Assembly (NCBI GenBank): GCA_021298815.1
Contig: JAJTHE010000023.1
Coordinates: forward strand, 1-64,000
DNA: 64,000 bases
Reading direction: 5' to 3'
Source of the DNA: Betaproteobacteria bacterium
Lineage (GTDB): Bacteria; Pseudomonadota; Gammaproteobacteria; Burkholderiales; CAIKXV01
Shown here in pieces: positions 1 through 8,294 of the stretch (positions are counted from its first letter, which is position 1; each line of letters begins with the position of its first letter). The translations under genes and the position numbers were made by a program. The notes beneath the pieces are model-generated. The model was given only the letters and a program-made list of their open reading frames with translations. It did no database searches and was not told the origin of the DNA.

Positions 1-146
1 GCGGGAAACTCGCCTCGAGATGAGACTTCCCGGGAGCTTGACTCCCCTTAAGGGTCGTTCGAGACCAGGACGTTGATAGGCGCGGTGTGTAAGCGGAGTA
101 ATCCGTTGAGCTAACGCGTACTAATTGCCCGTGCGGCTTGACCCTA
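1..146 (+). rRNA. rrl: 23S ribosomal RNA, 3' end (partial)
   Basis: The sequence carries the conserved 3' terminal region of bacterial 23S rRNA (GTTGATAGG, GTGTGTAAGC, GAGCTAACGCGTACTAAT and the closing GCGGCTTGACC). The gene is cut by the left edge of the window. The exact 3' end is set by analogy with E. coli and may be off by a few bases. Bases 147-292 are the 23S-5S spacer and contain no tRNA that I can see. Confidence 0.93.
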
Positions 147-292
147 TAACCGCGCACTTGTCATCACCGTGCTTCATCGGCCACCCCATCGTGGCCGACC
201 GACGCAGTCCCTAACCCAGATGCGCCTCGTTTCTTCCCCCTTATCGCTCCGGTGCCTCCATCGCCTCACGCACCGGATGCAATCCCCCCAAT

Positions 293-409
293 GTCTGACG
301 ACCATAGCGGAGTGGAACCACCCCTTCCCATCCCGAACAGGACCGTGAAACGCTCCAGCGCCGATGATAGTGCGATCCTTTTCGCGCGAAAGTAGGTCAT
401 CGTCAGACT
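293..409 (+). rRNA. rrf: 5S ribosomal RNA
   Basis: About 117 nt with the 5S hallmarks: complementary ends (GTCTGACGA and TCGTCAGAC), the CCATCCCGAACAGG block, the GTGAAACGCTCCAGCGCCGATGA block (split here: GTGAAACGC, then GCGCCGATG) and GAAAGTAGGTC near the end. It lies 146 nt after the 23S gene on the same strand, as the last gene of the rRNA operon. Confidence 0.93.
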
Positions 410-443
410 CCCCTTCCGTGCGCCATTCCCCCGCACGACATCA

Positions 444-478
444 CGCCCCGGTCCTCCGATCGGGGCGTTTTCGTTTTT
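444..478 (+). terminator. Intrinsic terminator of the rRNA operon
   Basis: CGCCCCGGTC pairs with GATCGGGGCG (444-453 with 458-467, one G-T wobble) around a CTCC tetraloop. It is followed by TTTTCGTTTTT, and lies about 35 nt after the 5S end. Confidence 0.9.
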
Positions 479-921
479 CCGGTGTCCACGCGATCCCCGG
501 TTACGGTGCAGGCGGGCAGCCTGCCGTGGGACGCGGCGTACCGTCCCTGCATCGTCTCGGCACCGGCGGCACGCAGGCCGATCGCCGCGAGCCAGTTGTC
601 GGCCATGGTCCGGCGCTCGTCGGACTGCCGCAGGTCGTCTTCCGTCCGCAACGGTGGACGCCGGATGCAGCGCGAGGAAAATTCCTACGCTTTCGACGTT
701 GCGAGGTTCCTGTGCCTGTCACACGAGCCTGTCATTATCTGGGCGGGCATGCAAATTGCGCGTGCCGGTGCTTCGTTCGCGAACCTTCAGCCAATACATG
801 GCGTGCGTCTTTCCATTACGGGAACGTGAAAGACCGGAACAATTACACCCTGCGATGCGGCGGATTTGCACAGCCGGGGACTCCGTGAGCTTCTACCATC
901 GAGGCACCGACACACCGGACC
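479..921. other. Intergenic region between rRNA operon and epsA-like gene
   Basis: About 440 nt without a convincing gene. The open frames here have no ribosome binding site and no recognisable product. The stretch presumably holds the promoter of the downstream LuxR-type gene, but I cannot point to a clear -35/-10 pair. Confidence 0.4.
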
Positions 922-1794
922 ATGCGCACGACCGTGTACGAGCGAACGCCTCGATGGCTGGAAGCCGCTGCCCCGAAATCGGCCGGAAACGGAACCGAAG
1001 GGGTCGCCGCAGCGGGTTCGCGTGCGCCTGAGCTGCCCTCCTTGAACCAGATCGAACAACTTCGATTCCTGCGCGCCATCGCCTCGGCGGTGGAGGTTCG
1101 TCGGCGCAACCAGATGTTCCGCTGGCTCGAGGGCGAGTTCCAGACGGTGCTGCCCCATCGGCTGATGGTGTGTACCCTGGTCGACGGCGAAGGACACCCC
1201 CTGCTGATCGACCGCTTCAGCAGCTCGCCGATCCCGAACGAAGTGCTGCAGGAGATCTGCGCCGAGGGCAATGGCCTGATCTCCGACCTCGGCGAGACCT
1301 GGCTCAACAATGGTGCACGTCCGCTCGTCCTTGTGCCGAGCAGCGACCGCTACGTGCCTTTCAGCTCGGAGCTGACCCGGCTCGGCCTGCGCGCATGCGC
1401 GGTGCATGGCGTGCTCGACCACAACAAGGCTGCGGGCAGCCAGTTCTATTTCTTCGGGGTGCCGACCGACCGGCCGACCCATGTGTCCTACCTGCTCGAG
1501 TTGCTGATCCCCTATCTGCATACCGCGCTGATCCGGGTCTCCGCCAGCGACCAGGAGGGCAATGATCCGGCAGGACCGGCCCTGCTGTCGGAGCGCGAGG
1601 TCAGCATCCTCGAACTCGTCCAGCACGGCAAGAACAACGTCGAGATCGCGGCGGAACTGGCCATCAGTCCTCTGACGGTAAAGAACCATGTGCAGCGGAT
1701 CCTGCGCAAGCTCGGCGCGAACAACCGCGCCCAGGCAGTGGGCAAGGCGATCGCGCTGCGCATGCTGAACTCGTCGAACGGGCGCCGCCGGTAG
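922..1794 (+). CDS. epsA: EpsA-like LuxR-family regulator of the PEP-CTERM/exosortase system
   Basis: 290 residues. The C-terminal ~60 residues form a LuxR/NarL helix-turn-helix (LSEREVSILELV, then LTVKNHVQRILRKL). The first ~200 residues contain a segment ending YLLELLIPYLHTAL, which resembles the EpsA regulators linked to exopolysaccharide and PEP-CTERM loci in betaproteobacteria. It is not a receiver domain, because no phospho-acceptor Asp context is visible. Two PEP-CTERM-like proteins and sugar-nucleotide genes lie immediately downstream, which supports the assignment. The start is the first ATG of the frame; Met61-type internal starts are possible but would shorten the N domain. Family assignment is from memory of the EpsA pattern, so specificity is inferred. 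Confidence 0.72.
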   Translation: MRTTVYERTPRWLEAAAPKSAGNGTEGVAAAGSRAPELPSLNQIEQLRFLRAIASAVEVRRRNQMFRWLEGEFQTVLPHRLMVCTLVDGEGHPLLIDRFSSSPIPNEVLQEICAEGNGLISDLGETWLNNGARPLVLVPSSDRYVPFSSELTRLGLRACAVHGVLDHNKAAGSQFYFFGVPTDRPTHVSYLLELLIPYLHTALIRVSASDQEGNDPAGPALLSEREVSILELVQHGKNNVEIAAELAISPLTVKNHVQRILRKLGANNRAQAVGKAIALRMLNSSNGRRR

Positions 1795-2280
1795 CAGCGG
1801 CAGGTCGACGGTTCCGCGGCGATCGGGGAAGCGTCGCCAGCGGAGACGCGCGGGCGGCCTGACGCCCCCGCCTCGCACCGGGTCATCCGGCGAGGGTGCA
1901 GGCGCGCCTGCAGGCGATCGGCGGATGCACGCACGCGGTGCACGCATGACGCGCGGGGACAGCGCGCAGGGAAAACCGAAAGACGGCGCGAAGAGACGGC
2001 GCGGAGTGCGGCCTGCAGTGAAGGCGCGAAGCCGTGTGCCGGACAATTCTCCGGGGACTTTTGCACACGCTTGATCCGTTCGGACTATCGGACACGGGAC
2101 GACGTGAATTAGGTCACTCTGCAGGCATACGGTGGGTCACGGCATTCCGGGGGGACGGGATCGATACTCCGATCGCAGCCTGCCCGTCAGACGATGGTGA
2201 CACACATCGTGTAAGCGCCGTCGAAGCACCCGCCGCGCACGGTACGTGCATCTCCCCTACCTTCCGATCCGGAGTCCCGC
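1795..2280. other. 486-nt intergenic region upstream of the first PEP-CTERM gene
   Basis: No gene is seen. It contains a 16-bp perfect palindrome at 1897-1912 (TGCAGGCGCGCCTGCA) and the 15-bp motif at 2071-2085 that recurs, inverted, after the next gene. A long untranslated leader or regulatory region is likely. Confidence 0.45.
2071..2085. promoter_or_regulatory. 15-bp motif, copy 1 (inverted relative to copy 2)
   Basis: TTGATCCGTTCGGAC is the exact reverse complement of the sequence at 3048-3062. The two copies lie upstream of the two tandem PEP-CTERM genes, about 200 bp before each start codon. This suggests a regulator binding site; the regulator is unknown, and the neighbouring EpsA-like protein is the obvious candidate. 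Confidence 0.4.
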
Positions 2281-2988
2281 ATGTCCATCTCCTCCCTGCT
2301 TCGGCCAGCCCGCGCAAAGGGCGCCCTGCGCGCGCTGGCCCTGTCCGCCTGTGTCGTGGCGACCCTGTCCGTCAGCGCGCCGGCGTCTGCCGCGCTGGTG
2401 CAGACCAGCTTCGCCAACGGCTCGCTCAACGTGACCATCAACCGCCCCGGCCAGTCGGGGCAGTCGACCAGCGCCGGCGGCTTCACCGGCGTGTACAACG
2501 GTGCAGCCTTCCTGTCCTACTGCATCGAACTCGCGCAGAACTTCACCTTCGGCACCAGCTACAACAACTACAGCCTGGTGCCGGTCGCCAGCGGCCCCAA
2601 CACCTCGCCGATGGGGCCGACCAAGGCGATGGACCTGGCGAAGCTGGTCGCCGAGAACTTCTCCGACAGCTTTTCCAGCACCGTGAAGTCGGTCGCGATG
2701 CAGCTGGCCGTCTGGGAGATCGTCCACGAGACCTCGGGCGCGTACGGCATCACCAGCGGTACGTTCAACGTCAACGCCGGAAACGCCAACGTCAACGCTG
2801 CACGCATCCAGGCAGATACCTGGCTGGCCGAGCTTCCCGGCCTGACCACGCTGGCGCCGATGATCGCGCTGGTCAGCCCGACGCGCCAGGACTTCATCAC
2901 GGTCGTTCCGGTGCCGCCGAGCATCGTGCTGTTCGCGGGCGGGCTCCTGTTCGGCCTGTGGGGCGTGCGCCGCCGGCGTACTGCCTGA
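2281..2988 (+). CDS. PEP-CTERM-like exported protein 1
   Basis: 235 residues. There is an N-terminal signal peptide (positively charged start, hydrophobic 17-33, ASA cleavage region near residue 38). The C-terminus is a sorting signal with VPVPPS, a hydrophobic helix (IVLFAGGLLFGLWG) and an RRRR-type tail, the tripartite layout recognised by exosortases. The motif is VPPS, a known variant of PEP. The middle carries SYCIELAQNFTFG and MQLAVWEIVHE, shared with the next gene. By analogy with the family it is probably exported, processed by an exosortase (not in this window) and linked to the envelope or exopolysaccharide matrix. Start chosen at ATG 2281. The protein is paralogous to 3283-4053. 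Confidence 0.8.
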   Translation: MSISSLLRPARAKGALRALALSACVVATLSVSAPASAALVQTSFANGSLNVTINRPGQSGQSTSAGGFTGVYNGAAFLSYCIELAQNFTFGTSYNNYSLVPVASGPNTSPMGPTKAMDLAKLVAENFSDSFSSTVKSVAMQLAVWEIVHETSGAYGITSGTFNVNAGNANVNAARIQADTWLAELPGLTTLAPMIALVSPTRQDFITVVPVPPSIVLFAGGLLFGLWGVRRRRTA

Positions 2989-3047
2989 GGTCGACGGCCA
3001 CGCGCCGGTCCCTCGGTCAGTCCACCGACGCCCAGCGTACGCCCTTG

Positions 3048-3062
3048 GTCCGAACGGATCAA
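3048..3062. promoter_or_regulatory. 15-bp motif, copy 2
   Basis: GTCCGAACGGATCAA is the exact reverse complement of 2071-2085. A degenerate third copy (GCCGAACGGACTAA) lies at 3081-3094, 33 bp further on in the same orientation. All are upstream of a PEP-CTERM gene. Confidence 0.4.
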
Positions 3063-3132
3063 CGGAGCCTGGTCGCATAGGCCGAACGGACTAATGCGAG
3101 GGGTCGCGCCCTGTATCCCGTCGTGCGGGACC

Positions 3133-3148
3133 TTGGTACGCTTACCAA
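3133..3148. promoter_or_regulatory. Operator-like inverted repeat TTGGTA-N4-TACCAA
   Basis: A perfect 6-bp inverted repeat with a 4-bp spacer, 135 bp before the start of the second PEP-CTERM gene. Its size fits a dimeric regulator site; no regulator can be named. Confidence 0.35.
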
Positions 3149-3282
3149 CGTTGGGAGAAAGGCGGGCCTGCAGTCCCTGCCTTCGATCCCCAGGAAAACG
3201 GAATTCGGCAGGCGCAACCCGCGCTGCCCGGCCACGAAGCAAACGGTTCATCCTCTTCCGAGCGATCAAGAAAGGCTCTGAC

Positions 3283-4053
3283 ATGTCCATTCACGCCAAT
3301 GCAGTCTTCGGCTCCTCCGTGTCCCGCGACGGTTCGCGCTTCTCGCGCATGCTTGCCGGCGCAGTGCTCCTCACCGGATCGCTGGTCGCCAGCGCTCCGG
3401 CCTCGGCGGATTTCCTTCGCCATACCGCGTTCGCCAACGGTTCCGAGGACGTGACGGTGGTCAGGCCCACCAACGTGTCGGAGAACGTCCTCGCTGGCGG
3501 CTTCACCGGTTTCTACAGCGCCGTGCAAGCCAACCTGAATTCCAGCCCGCTGCTGTCGTACTGCATCGAGCTGGCCCAGACGTTCACCTTCGGTACCCTC
3601 TACAGCAACTACTCGATGGCGCCGGTGGCAACGGCCCCGAACACCATCGTCGGCGGCATGGGTCTGGCCAAGGCTGACGCGCTGGCCCGCATGCTCGGCG
3701 ACGGCCGCTTCGCCGACAGCTTCACCAGCCGGGTCAAGACCGTGGCGATGCAGCTTGCCATCTGGGAAGTCGTCTACGAGGTAGCCGGTAACGCGTACAA
3801 CCTGGCAGCGGACGGTTTCCGCCTGACCAGCAGCGAGAGCCAGGAAATCCGTGACCAGGCCGCGACCTACCTGACCTTCACCAGCACCGGCACCATGGCC
3901 CAGATCGCCGCGCTGACCAGCGTGGCAGGTTCGCCGACCACCGGCAACCAGGACTTCATCACCGTCGTCCCTGTCCCGCCGAGCGCCGCGCTGCTCGGTA
4001 CCGGCCTGCTATTCGGCCTGTGGACGATGCGCCGTCGCCGCAGCAACGCCTGA
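3283..4053 (+). CDS. PEP-CTERM-like exported protein 2
   Basis: 256 residues from ATG 3283, preceded by AAAGG at 3271. The frame is open further upstream, but only this start gives a clean signal peptide (FSRMLAGAVLLTGSLVASAPASA). The C-terminus shows VPVPPS, a hydrophobic stretch (AALLGTGLLFGLWTM) and an RRRRS tail, the exosortase-type sorting signal. It shares GGFTGFYS, LSYCIELAQTFTFGT and AMQLAIWEVVYE with the preceding gene, so the pair is a tandem duplication. It probably has an envelope or matrix role; the binding partner is unknown. Confidence 0.8.
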   Translation: MSIHANAVFGSSVSRDGSRFSRMLAGAVLLTGSLVASAPASADFLRHTAFANGSEDVTVVRPTNVSENVLAGGFTGFYSAVQANLNSSPLLSYCIELAQTFTFGTLYSNYSMAPVATAPNTIVGGMGLAKADALARMLGDGRFADSFTSRVKTVAMQLAIWEVVYEVAGNAYNLAADGFRLTSSESQEIRDQAATYLTFTSTGTMAQIAALTSVAGSPTTGNQDFITVVPVPPSAALLGTGLLFGLWTMRRRRSNA

Positions 4054-4063
4054 GATCCGCACA

Positions 4064-4096
4064 CCCGGTCCGGATCGCTTTGCGGTCCGGACCGGG
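4064..4096 (+). terminator. Strong hairpin after PEP-CTERM protein 2
   Basis: An 11-bp perfect stem (CCCGGTCCGGA with TCCGGACCGGG) with an 11-nt loop, starting 10 nt after the stop codon. It lacks a T-tract, so it may stabilise the mRNA end or act together with the terminator at 4148. Confidence 0.5.
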
Positions 4097-4147
4097 AGGC
4101 ACCGCAGGTCCGCTTCCGACGGATCGCCGCCGGCAGCACAGGATACG

Positions 4148-4174
4148 ATCGCCCCTTCGGGGGCGATTTTTTTT
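4148..4174 (+). terminator. Intrinsic terminator
   Basis: ATCGCCCC and GGGGCGAT form an 8-bp perfect stem around a TTCG tetraloop, followed by a run of eight T. This is a textbook rho-independent terminator closing the PEP-CTERM unit. Confidence 0.92.
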
Positions 4175-4262
4175 CCGTTGGCCATCCGGGCATGAAGCTT
4201 GGTAGTGCACCCAGGGACGCAACGGACTCCCGGAACGGGATTCGACGAAACGTCACCGTGCG

Positions 4263-4280
4263 TTGGTATCGTTCATGCTT
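4263..4280 (+). promoter_or_regulatory. Possible sigma-54 promoter upstream of manC
   Basis: TTGGTATCGTTCATGCTT has GG and GC elements 10 nt apart, with TTGG and TGCT contexts as in -24/-12 promoters. It lies about 215 nt before the manC start. GG-N10-GC is common in GC-rich DNA, so this is only a candidate. Confidence 0.3.
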
Positions 4281-4493
4281 GTAGGTGCTTGCGTCTATTG
4301 CGGCCCTTGCAGGTGGGGTTTTGCGCAATTTGGCACCTTGTCGCCGCCAAGTGCGGCAGGGCAGGTGCCACTGCCCTGGTCGTACACTGCATCGGATTGA
4401 GCAGCAACGCGACTCTGTCCGGTTGGCGGCGTTGCACACGCTCGGGCAGATATGTCGCAAATGCAAGAGTCCTGACCTGTCGAGGCTTTGATC

Positions 4494-5912
4494 ATGAGCA
4501 TCCATCCCGTTGTCCTGTCCGGCGGCTCCGGCACCCGTCTCTGGCCGCTGTCGCGCGAGGCGTTGCCGAAGCAGTTCCTGAAGTTCCATGGCGACCATAG
4601 CCTGCTGCAGGCGACGATCCTGCGCAGCGCTGGCCTCGCCGATGCGAGTGCGCCGACCATCCTCGCCAACAACGAGCACCGGTTCCTGATCGCCCAGCAG
4701 TTGCAGGAGATCGGCGTCGCGGCGCGCGACATCATCCTCGAGCCGATCGGGCGCAATACGGCACCGGCGCTCGCGATCGCGGCGCTTAGCATCAGCGCGC
4801 AGGATCCGTCCGCCCTGATGCTGGTGCTGCCGTCCGACCACCTGATCCCCGATGCCGCAGCGTTCCGCGCGGACGTGCTCGCCGCCGTGCCTGCGGCGCA
4901 TGCCGGCCATCTCGTCACTTTCGGCATCCATCCCCGCTGGGCGGAGACCGGCTACGGCTACATCGCCTGCGGCAAGGCACTGCCCGGCGACGAGGCCTGC
5001 AGCGCGGTCTCGCAGTTCATCGAGAAGCCCGAACTGGCGCGGGCCGAGCGCTTTGTCGCCGAAGGAAGCTACTTCTGGAACAGCGGCATGTTCCTGTTCC
5101 AGGCCAAGGTGTTCCTCTCCGAACTCGAGCGGCTGCAGCCGGCGATGCTCGCGGCCTGCCGCCAGGCGCTGGCCGAAGGCCAGCGCGACCTCGACTTCAC
5201 CCGGCTGTCGCAGCCAGCGCTGGAGCGCTGCCCGTCGATCTCGGTCGACTATGCAGTGCTGGAGCACACCGCGCTGGCCGCGGTGCGCCCGGTCGAGTAC
5301 GAATGGTCGGACCTCGGCTCCTGGAAGGCGCTTTGGGACGTGGGCCAGAAGGACGCCGACGGCAACGTCACCCATGGCGAGACCGTCCTCGAGGACGTGC
5401 GCGACAGCTACTTCTATTCGGAGAGCCGGCTGGTGACCGCGATCGGCGTGGAAGGCATCGTTGTCGTCGAGACGCCCGACGCGATCCTCGTCTCCCATCG
5501 GGAAAGCGTACAGGGCGTGCGCAGGCTCGTCGACAAGCTGAAGGTGCAGAAGCGCACCGAAGGCGTGATCCACCGCAAGGTGCATCGTCCCTGGGGTACG
5601 TACGAATCGGTGGACGACGGCGACCGGTTCCAGGTCAAGCGGATCACGGTCAACCCGGGCGCGAAGCTTTCGATGCAGATGCACCATCATCGCGCCGAGC
5701 ACTGGATCGTCGTGCGCGGCACTGCGCGCGTGACCCGCGGCGAGGATGTCGTGATGCTTACCGAAAACGAGTCGACGTTCATCCCCCTGGGCGTGAAGCA
5801 TCGCCTGGAGAACCCGGGGCGCATCCCGCTCGAACTGATCGAAGTGCAGTCGGGCACCTACCTGGGCGAGGATGACATCGTCCGCTTCGAAGACACCTAC
5901 AATCGCAGTTGA
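4494..5912 (+). CDS. manC: Mannose-1-phosphate guanylyltransferase / mannose-6-phosphate isomerase
   Basis: 472 residues, the usual length of the bifunctional AlgA/XanB/ManC enzymes. The N-terminal nucleotidyltransferase shows [15 protein letters not shown] followed by PKQFL, the GTP/metal-binding signature. EKP near residue 180 and the WNSGMF block are also present. The C-terminal ~110 residues are a cupin isomerase domain ([13 protein letters not shown]). It makes GDP-mannose from mannose-1-phosphate and interconverts mannose-6-phosphate and fructose-6-phosphate, supplying exopolysaccharide or LPS synthesis. ATG 4494 is preferred because GAGG lies 8 nt upstream; a TTG at 4488 is in frame. 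galU follows 43 nt later. Confidence 0.93.
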   Translation: MSIHPVVLSGGSGTRLWPLSREALPKQFLKFHGDHSLLQATILRSAGLADASAPTILANNEHRFLIAQQLQEIGVAARDIILEPIGRNTAPALAIAALSISAQDPSALMLVLPSDHLIPDAAAFRADVLAAVPAAHAGHLVTFGIHPRWAETGYGYIACGKALPGDEACSAVSQFIEKPELARAERFVAEGSYFWNSGMFLFQAKVFLSELERLQPAMLAACRQALAEGQRDLDFTRLSQPALERCPSISVDYAVLEHTALAAVRPVEYEWSDLGSWKALWDVGQKDADGNVTHGETVLEDVRDSYFYSESRLVTAIGVEGIVVVETPDAILVSHRESVQGVRRLVDKLKVQKRTEGVIHRKVHRPWGTYESVDDGDRFQVKRITVNPGAKLSMQMHHHRAEHWIVVRGTARVTRGEDVVMLTENESTFIPLGVKHRLENPGRIPLELIEVQSGTYLGEDDIVRFEDTYNRS

Positions 5913-5955
5913 GTCCGATGCCACGTTTCCCGGCATTGAACGAAGGAGATTCCCG

Positions 5956-6864
5956 ATGAAGCGCGAGATCACGAAGGCAGTATTCCCGGTCGCCGGCATG
6001 GGCAGCAGGTTCCTGCCCGCGACCAAGGCCAGTCCGAAGGAGATGCTGCCGGTCGTCGACAAGCCGCTGATCCAGTACGCCGTGGAAGAGGCGGTCGCCG
6101 CCGGCATGACCGAGATGATCTTCGTGACCGGGCGTAACAAACGGGCGATCGAGGACCATTTCGACAAGGCGGCGGAGCTCGAGGCGGCGCTCGAGGAGCG
6201 CGGCAACCAGAAGCTGCTGGCGACGGTGCGGGGCATCCTGCCCGCGGGCGTGCATTGCGTGTTCATCCGCCAACCCGAGACCCTCGGCCTCGGCCACGCC
6301 GTGCTGTGCGCGCGGCCGCTGGTCGGGGACGAGCCGTTCGCGGTCATCCTGGCCGACGACCTGATCGACGCCAAGCCTTCGGTGATGACCCAGATGGTCG
6401 AGCGCTACAGCTACTACCGGCGCTCGGTGATCGGGGTCCAGAACGTCGCGCGCGAGGATACCGACCAGTACGGCATCGTGCGTTGCGGGTCGGCGCTCAG
6501 CGACGTGCACCAGATCGACGGCATCGTCGAGAAACCCAAGCCGGCCGAGGCGCCGTCGACGCTCGGCGTGGTGGGGCGCTACATCCTGTCGCCGCGCATC
6601 TTCGACCACCTCGCGAACGTGCGCCCCGGCAAGGGCGGCGAGATCCAGCTCACCGATGCGATCGCCTCGCTGCTCAGGCAGGAGCAGGTGCTGGCGTACC
6701 AGTTCCAGGGCACGCGGTACGACTGCGGTTCGAAGATCGGCTACCTGAAGGCGACCATCGCGTTCGCGATGAGCCATCCCGACGTCAGCGAAGAGTTCAT
6801 CGAGCACCTGCGGGGTGTGGCGGCGAGCCTTCCTGCCAGCGAGCGCGACCGCGCTGCCGCCTGA
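5956..6864 (+). CDS. galU: UTP-glucose-1-phosphate uridylyltransferase
   Basis: 302 residues, typical for GalU. The nucleotide-binding signature [20 protein letters not shown] starts at residue 14. Also visible are GLGHAV, the DD pair (ILADDLID), the EKP block and [11 protein letters not shown] near residue 230. It converts UTP and glucose-1-phosphate to UDP-glucose for exopolysaccharide and LPS. ATG 5956 is preceded by AAGGAG at 5943-5948; the frame extends upstream into manC but without a better start. It is probably cotranscribed with manC. Confidence 0.95.
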   Translation: MKREITKAVFPVAGMGSRFLPATKASPKEMLPVVDKPLIQYAVEEAVAAGMTEMIFVTGRNKRAIEDHFDKAAELEAALEERGNQKLLATVRGILPAGVHCVFIRQPETLGLGHAVLCARPLVGDEPFAVILADDLIDAKPSVMTQMVERYSYYRRSVIGVQNVAREDTDQYGIVRCGSALSDVHQIDGIVEKPKPAEAPSTLGVVGRYILSPRIFDHLANVRPGKGGEIQLTDAIASLLRQEQVLAYQFQGTRYDCGSKIGYLKATIAFAMSHPDVSEEFIEHLRGVAASLPASERDRAAA

Positions 6865-6916
6865 TCCGGTACGCCCGCCGTCCGCAGGCGCTCCGTCCGC
6901 CGGCCGGGTCGCGCCT

Positions 6917-7588
6917 GTGGCCGCGCGCCTGTTGTCGCGCCTGCGGCAGCCGGCACCGGCGGCGATTGCGTGGATGCGCCGCATCGCCTGCATCGCGGCC
7001 CTGCTGCCGCTCGCCCGCCTGGCGCACGGTGCCTGGGCCGGCACGCTGGGCGCCAACCCGATCGAGGTGATCACGCGCGCGACCGGCGAGTGGACGCTGA
7101 TCCTCCTGCTGGTGACCCTGTCTGTCACCCCGCTGCGCCGCCTCACCGGCCTCAACTGGCTGCTTCGACTGCGCCGGATGCTCGGCCTGACCGCGTTCTT
7201 CTACGCCAGCCTGCACCTGCTGACCTACCTCTGGCTCGACCAGTTCTTCGACCTCGCGGCGATCGCGAAGGACATCGTCAAGCGGCCGTTCATCACCGCC
7301 GGCTTCACCGCCTTCCTGCTCCTGCTGCCGCTGGCGATCACCTCGACCGATGCGATGGTGCGCCGGCTCGGGGGCAGGCGCTGGCTGGCGCTACACCGAC
7401 TGGCCTACCTCGCGACGGCGATCGGCGTCCTCCACTACTGGTGGCTGGTGAAGGCGGACGTGCGCGAGCCCTTCTTCTACGCTGTGGTACTGGCGCTGCT
7501 GCTGGCCGCCCGGGTCGCGTGGCGCATGGCGGCGGCCAGGGGCGCGATGCGGGAAGCGCGCCCGCAGGTCGACCGGACGGTCCGCTGA
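6917..7588 (+). CDS. msrQ: MsrQ-type heme-binding membrane subunit
   Basis: About 223 residues with five or six hydrophobic helices. Family features are GANPIEVITRATGEW near the N-terminus, LSVTPLRRLTGLNWLL, a histidine in SLHLLTY and the histidine pair LHRLAYLATAIGVLHYWW, the likely heme ligands. MsrQ passes electrons to the periplasmic methionine sulfoxide reductase MsrP. Oddly, no msrP is adjacent; the upstream gene is galU, 52 nt away. GTG 6917 and ATG 6974 are both possible starts; the longer one keeps a charged lead before helix 1. Confidence 0.85.
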   Translation: MAARLLSRLRQPAPAAIAWMRRIACIAALLPLARLAHGAWAGTLGANPIEVITRATGEWTLILLLVTLSVTPLRRLTGLNWLLRLRRMLGLTAFFYASLHLLTYLWLDQFFDLAAIAKDIVKRPFITAGFTAFLLLLPLAITSTDAMVRRLGGRRWLALHRLAYLATAIGVLHYWWLVKADVREPFFYAVVLALLLAARVAWRMAAARGAMREARPQVDRTVR

Positions 7589-7652
7589 CTCTCGCGTCTT
7601 CCGTCCCCCGCAGGCGGGGCCCTGCGCGCGCCGCCCCGGGGGATGCGGGGCG

Positions 7653-7685
7653 AAAAAAACCCCCGGAGACTTGCGTCTGCGGGGG
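7653..7685 (-). terminator. Intrinsic terminator (minus strand)
   Basis: Read on the minus strand, CCCCCGCAGAC pairs with GTCTCCGGGGG (one mismatch) around GCAA, followed by seven T. It lies 117 nt after the stop of the lysine-rich gene and most likely ends its transcript. Confidence 0.85.
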
Positions 7686-7802
7686 CTGATCTTGCTTCCG
7701 GCCGGAAGAAACAGTGGTAACCGAATCGAACTGTTCCCTCTTCGTGGCTGGACCGGCTGTCTTGGGCTTCGTCTGGGATCGACTCAGCTCGGTCCTGGAA
7801 AA

Positions 7803-7886
7803 CTACTTCTTCTTCTTGGCGGCTTTCTTTGCAACTTTCTTCGCAACTTTCTTTGCAGCTTTCTTCGCGGGCTTCTTAGCAGCCAT
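7803..7886 (-). CDS. 27-residue lysine-rich histone-H1-like protein
   Basis: A short frame (ATG at 7886, TAG at 7803) with an excellent ribosome binding site: AAGGAG seven nt before the ATG. The product consists almost only of Lys, Ala and Val: MAAKKP followed by repeats of AKK, VAKK and AAKK, ending KKKK. This matches the lysine/alanine-rich tails of H1-like or AlgP/Hc1-like nucleoid proteins, here as a stand-alone peptide. The near-perfect 12-nt internal repetition (AAGAAAGTTGC) argues for a coding repeat. It has its own terminator at 7653-7685. A role in binding DNA or RNA is inferred from charge only. Confidence 0.75.
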   Translation of the reverse strand: MAAKKPAKKAAKKVAKKVAKKAAKKKK

Positions 7887-8094
7887 CGTGTTTCTCCTTG
7901 ATTGAGTTTGTCACGACCAATCGTGCAGAGCACTTATCGTTCGCGCTCGTATTGCAGGAAGACATGAACGGAGCTGCACTCCCATCGCATACGCTCAGTC
8001 GCCACTTCGGTCTTACCTGCCTGCCGACGCCGCGGTCGTTGCTGCTCTGACTTGACTCTGGCTATTGACAAGCGCGCGAATGCTTGGTGACGCG

Positions 8095-8124
8095 ATTCTA
8101 TGCCACATCCAAAATAAAACACAA
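8095..8124 (-). promoter_or_regulatory. Candidate promoter for the lysine-rich gene
   Basis: On the minus strand, TTGTGT, an 18-nt spacer and TAGAAT resemble a sigma-70 promoter in an unusually AT-rich patch. It would give a ~200-nt leader. Weak evidence. Confidence 0.3.
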
Positions 8125-8131
8125 CAGTAAC

Positions 8132-8149
8132 GAAGCGAAACTTCGCTTC
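8132..8149. terminator. Hairpin downstream of lysA (1)
   Basis: GAAGCGAA-AC-TTCGCTTC, an 8-bp perfect stem. On the minus strand it is followed by a T-rich stretch (GTTACTGTTGTGTTTTATTTT), so it could serve as the lysA terminator about 150 nt after the stop codon. Confidence 0.4.
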
Positions 8150-8205
8150 ATGGTCGCATGGGATGCGCTGACGACACACGTGCATCGCGTCGCGGATTAT
8201 CGACG

Positions 8206-8231
8206 CGGTGATCGATCGCCATCGATCACCG
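8206..8231. repeat. Hairpin downstream of lysA (2)
   Basis: A perfect 11-bp inverted repeat (CGGTGATCGAT with ATCGATCACCG) around CGCC, 64 nt after the lysA stop. It overlaps a second inverted repeat (CGCGTCG...CGACGCG). No T-tract follows. Confidence 0.5.
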
Positions 8232-8294
8232 TTCGATGAGGGCGAGATGCATGGCGAGATGCGTCGACGTACCGATGCGATGGCGATGCGCCGC

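Noticed and set aside
147-292. tRNA or other RNA gene in the 23S-5S spacer
   Set aside because: No cloverleaf-like arms or T-loop consensus seen.
2041-2280. Sigma-54 promoter before PEP-CTERM gene 1
   Set aside because: Searched for GG-N10-GC with TTGG/TGC context; no convincing match in this gap.
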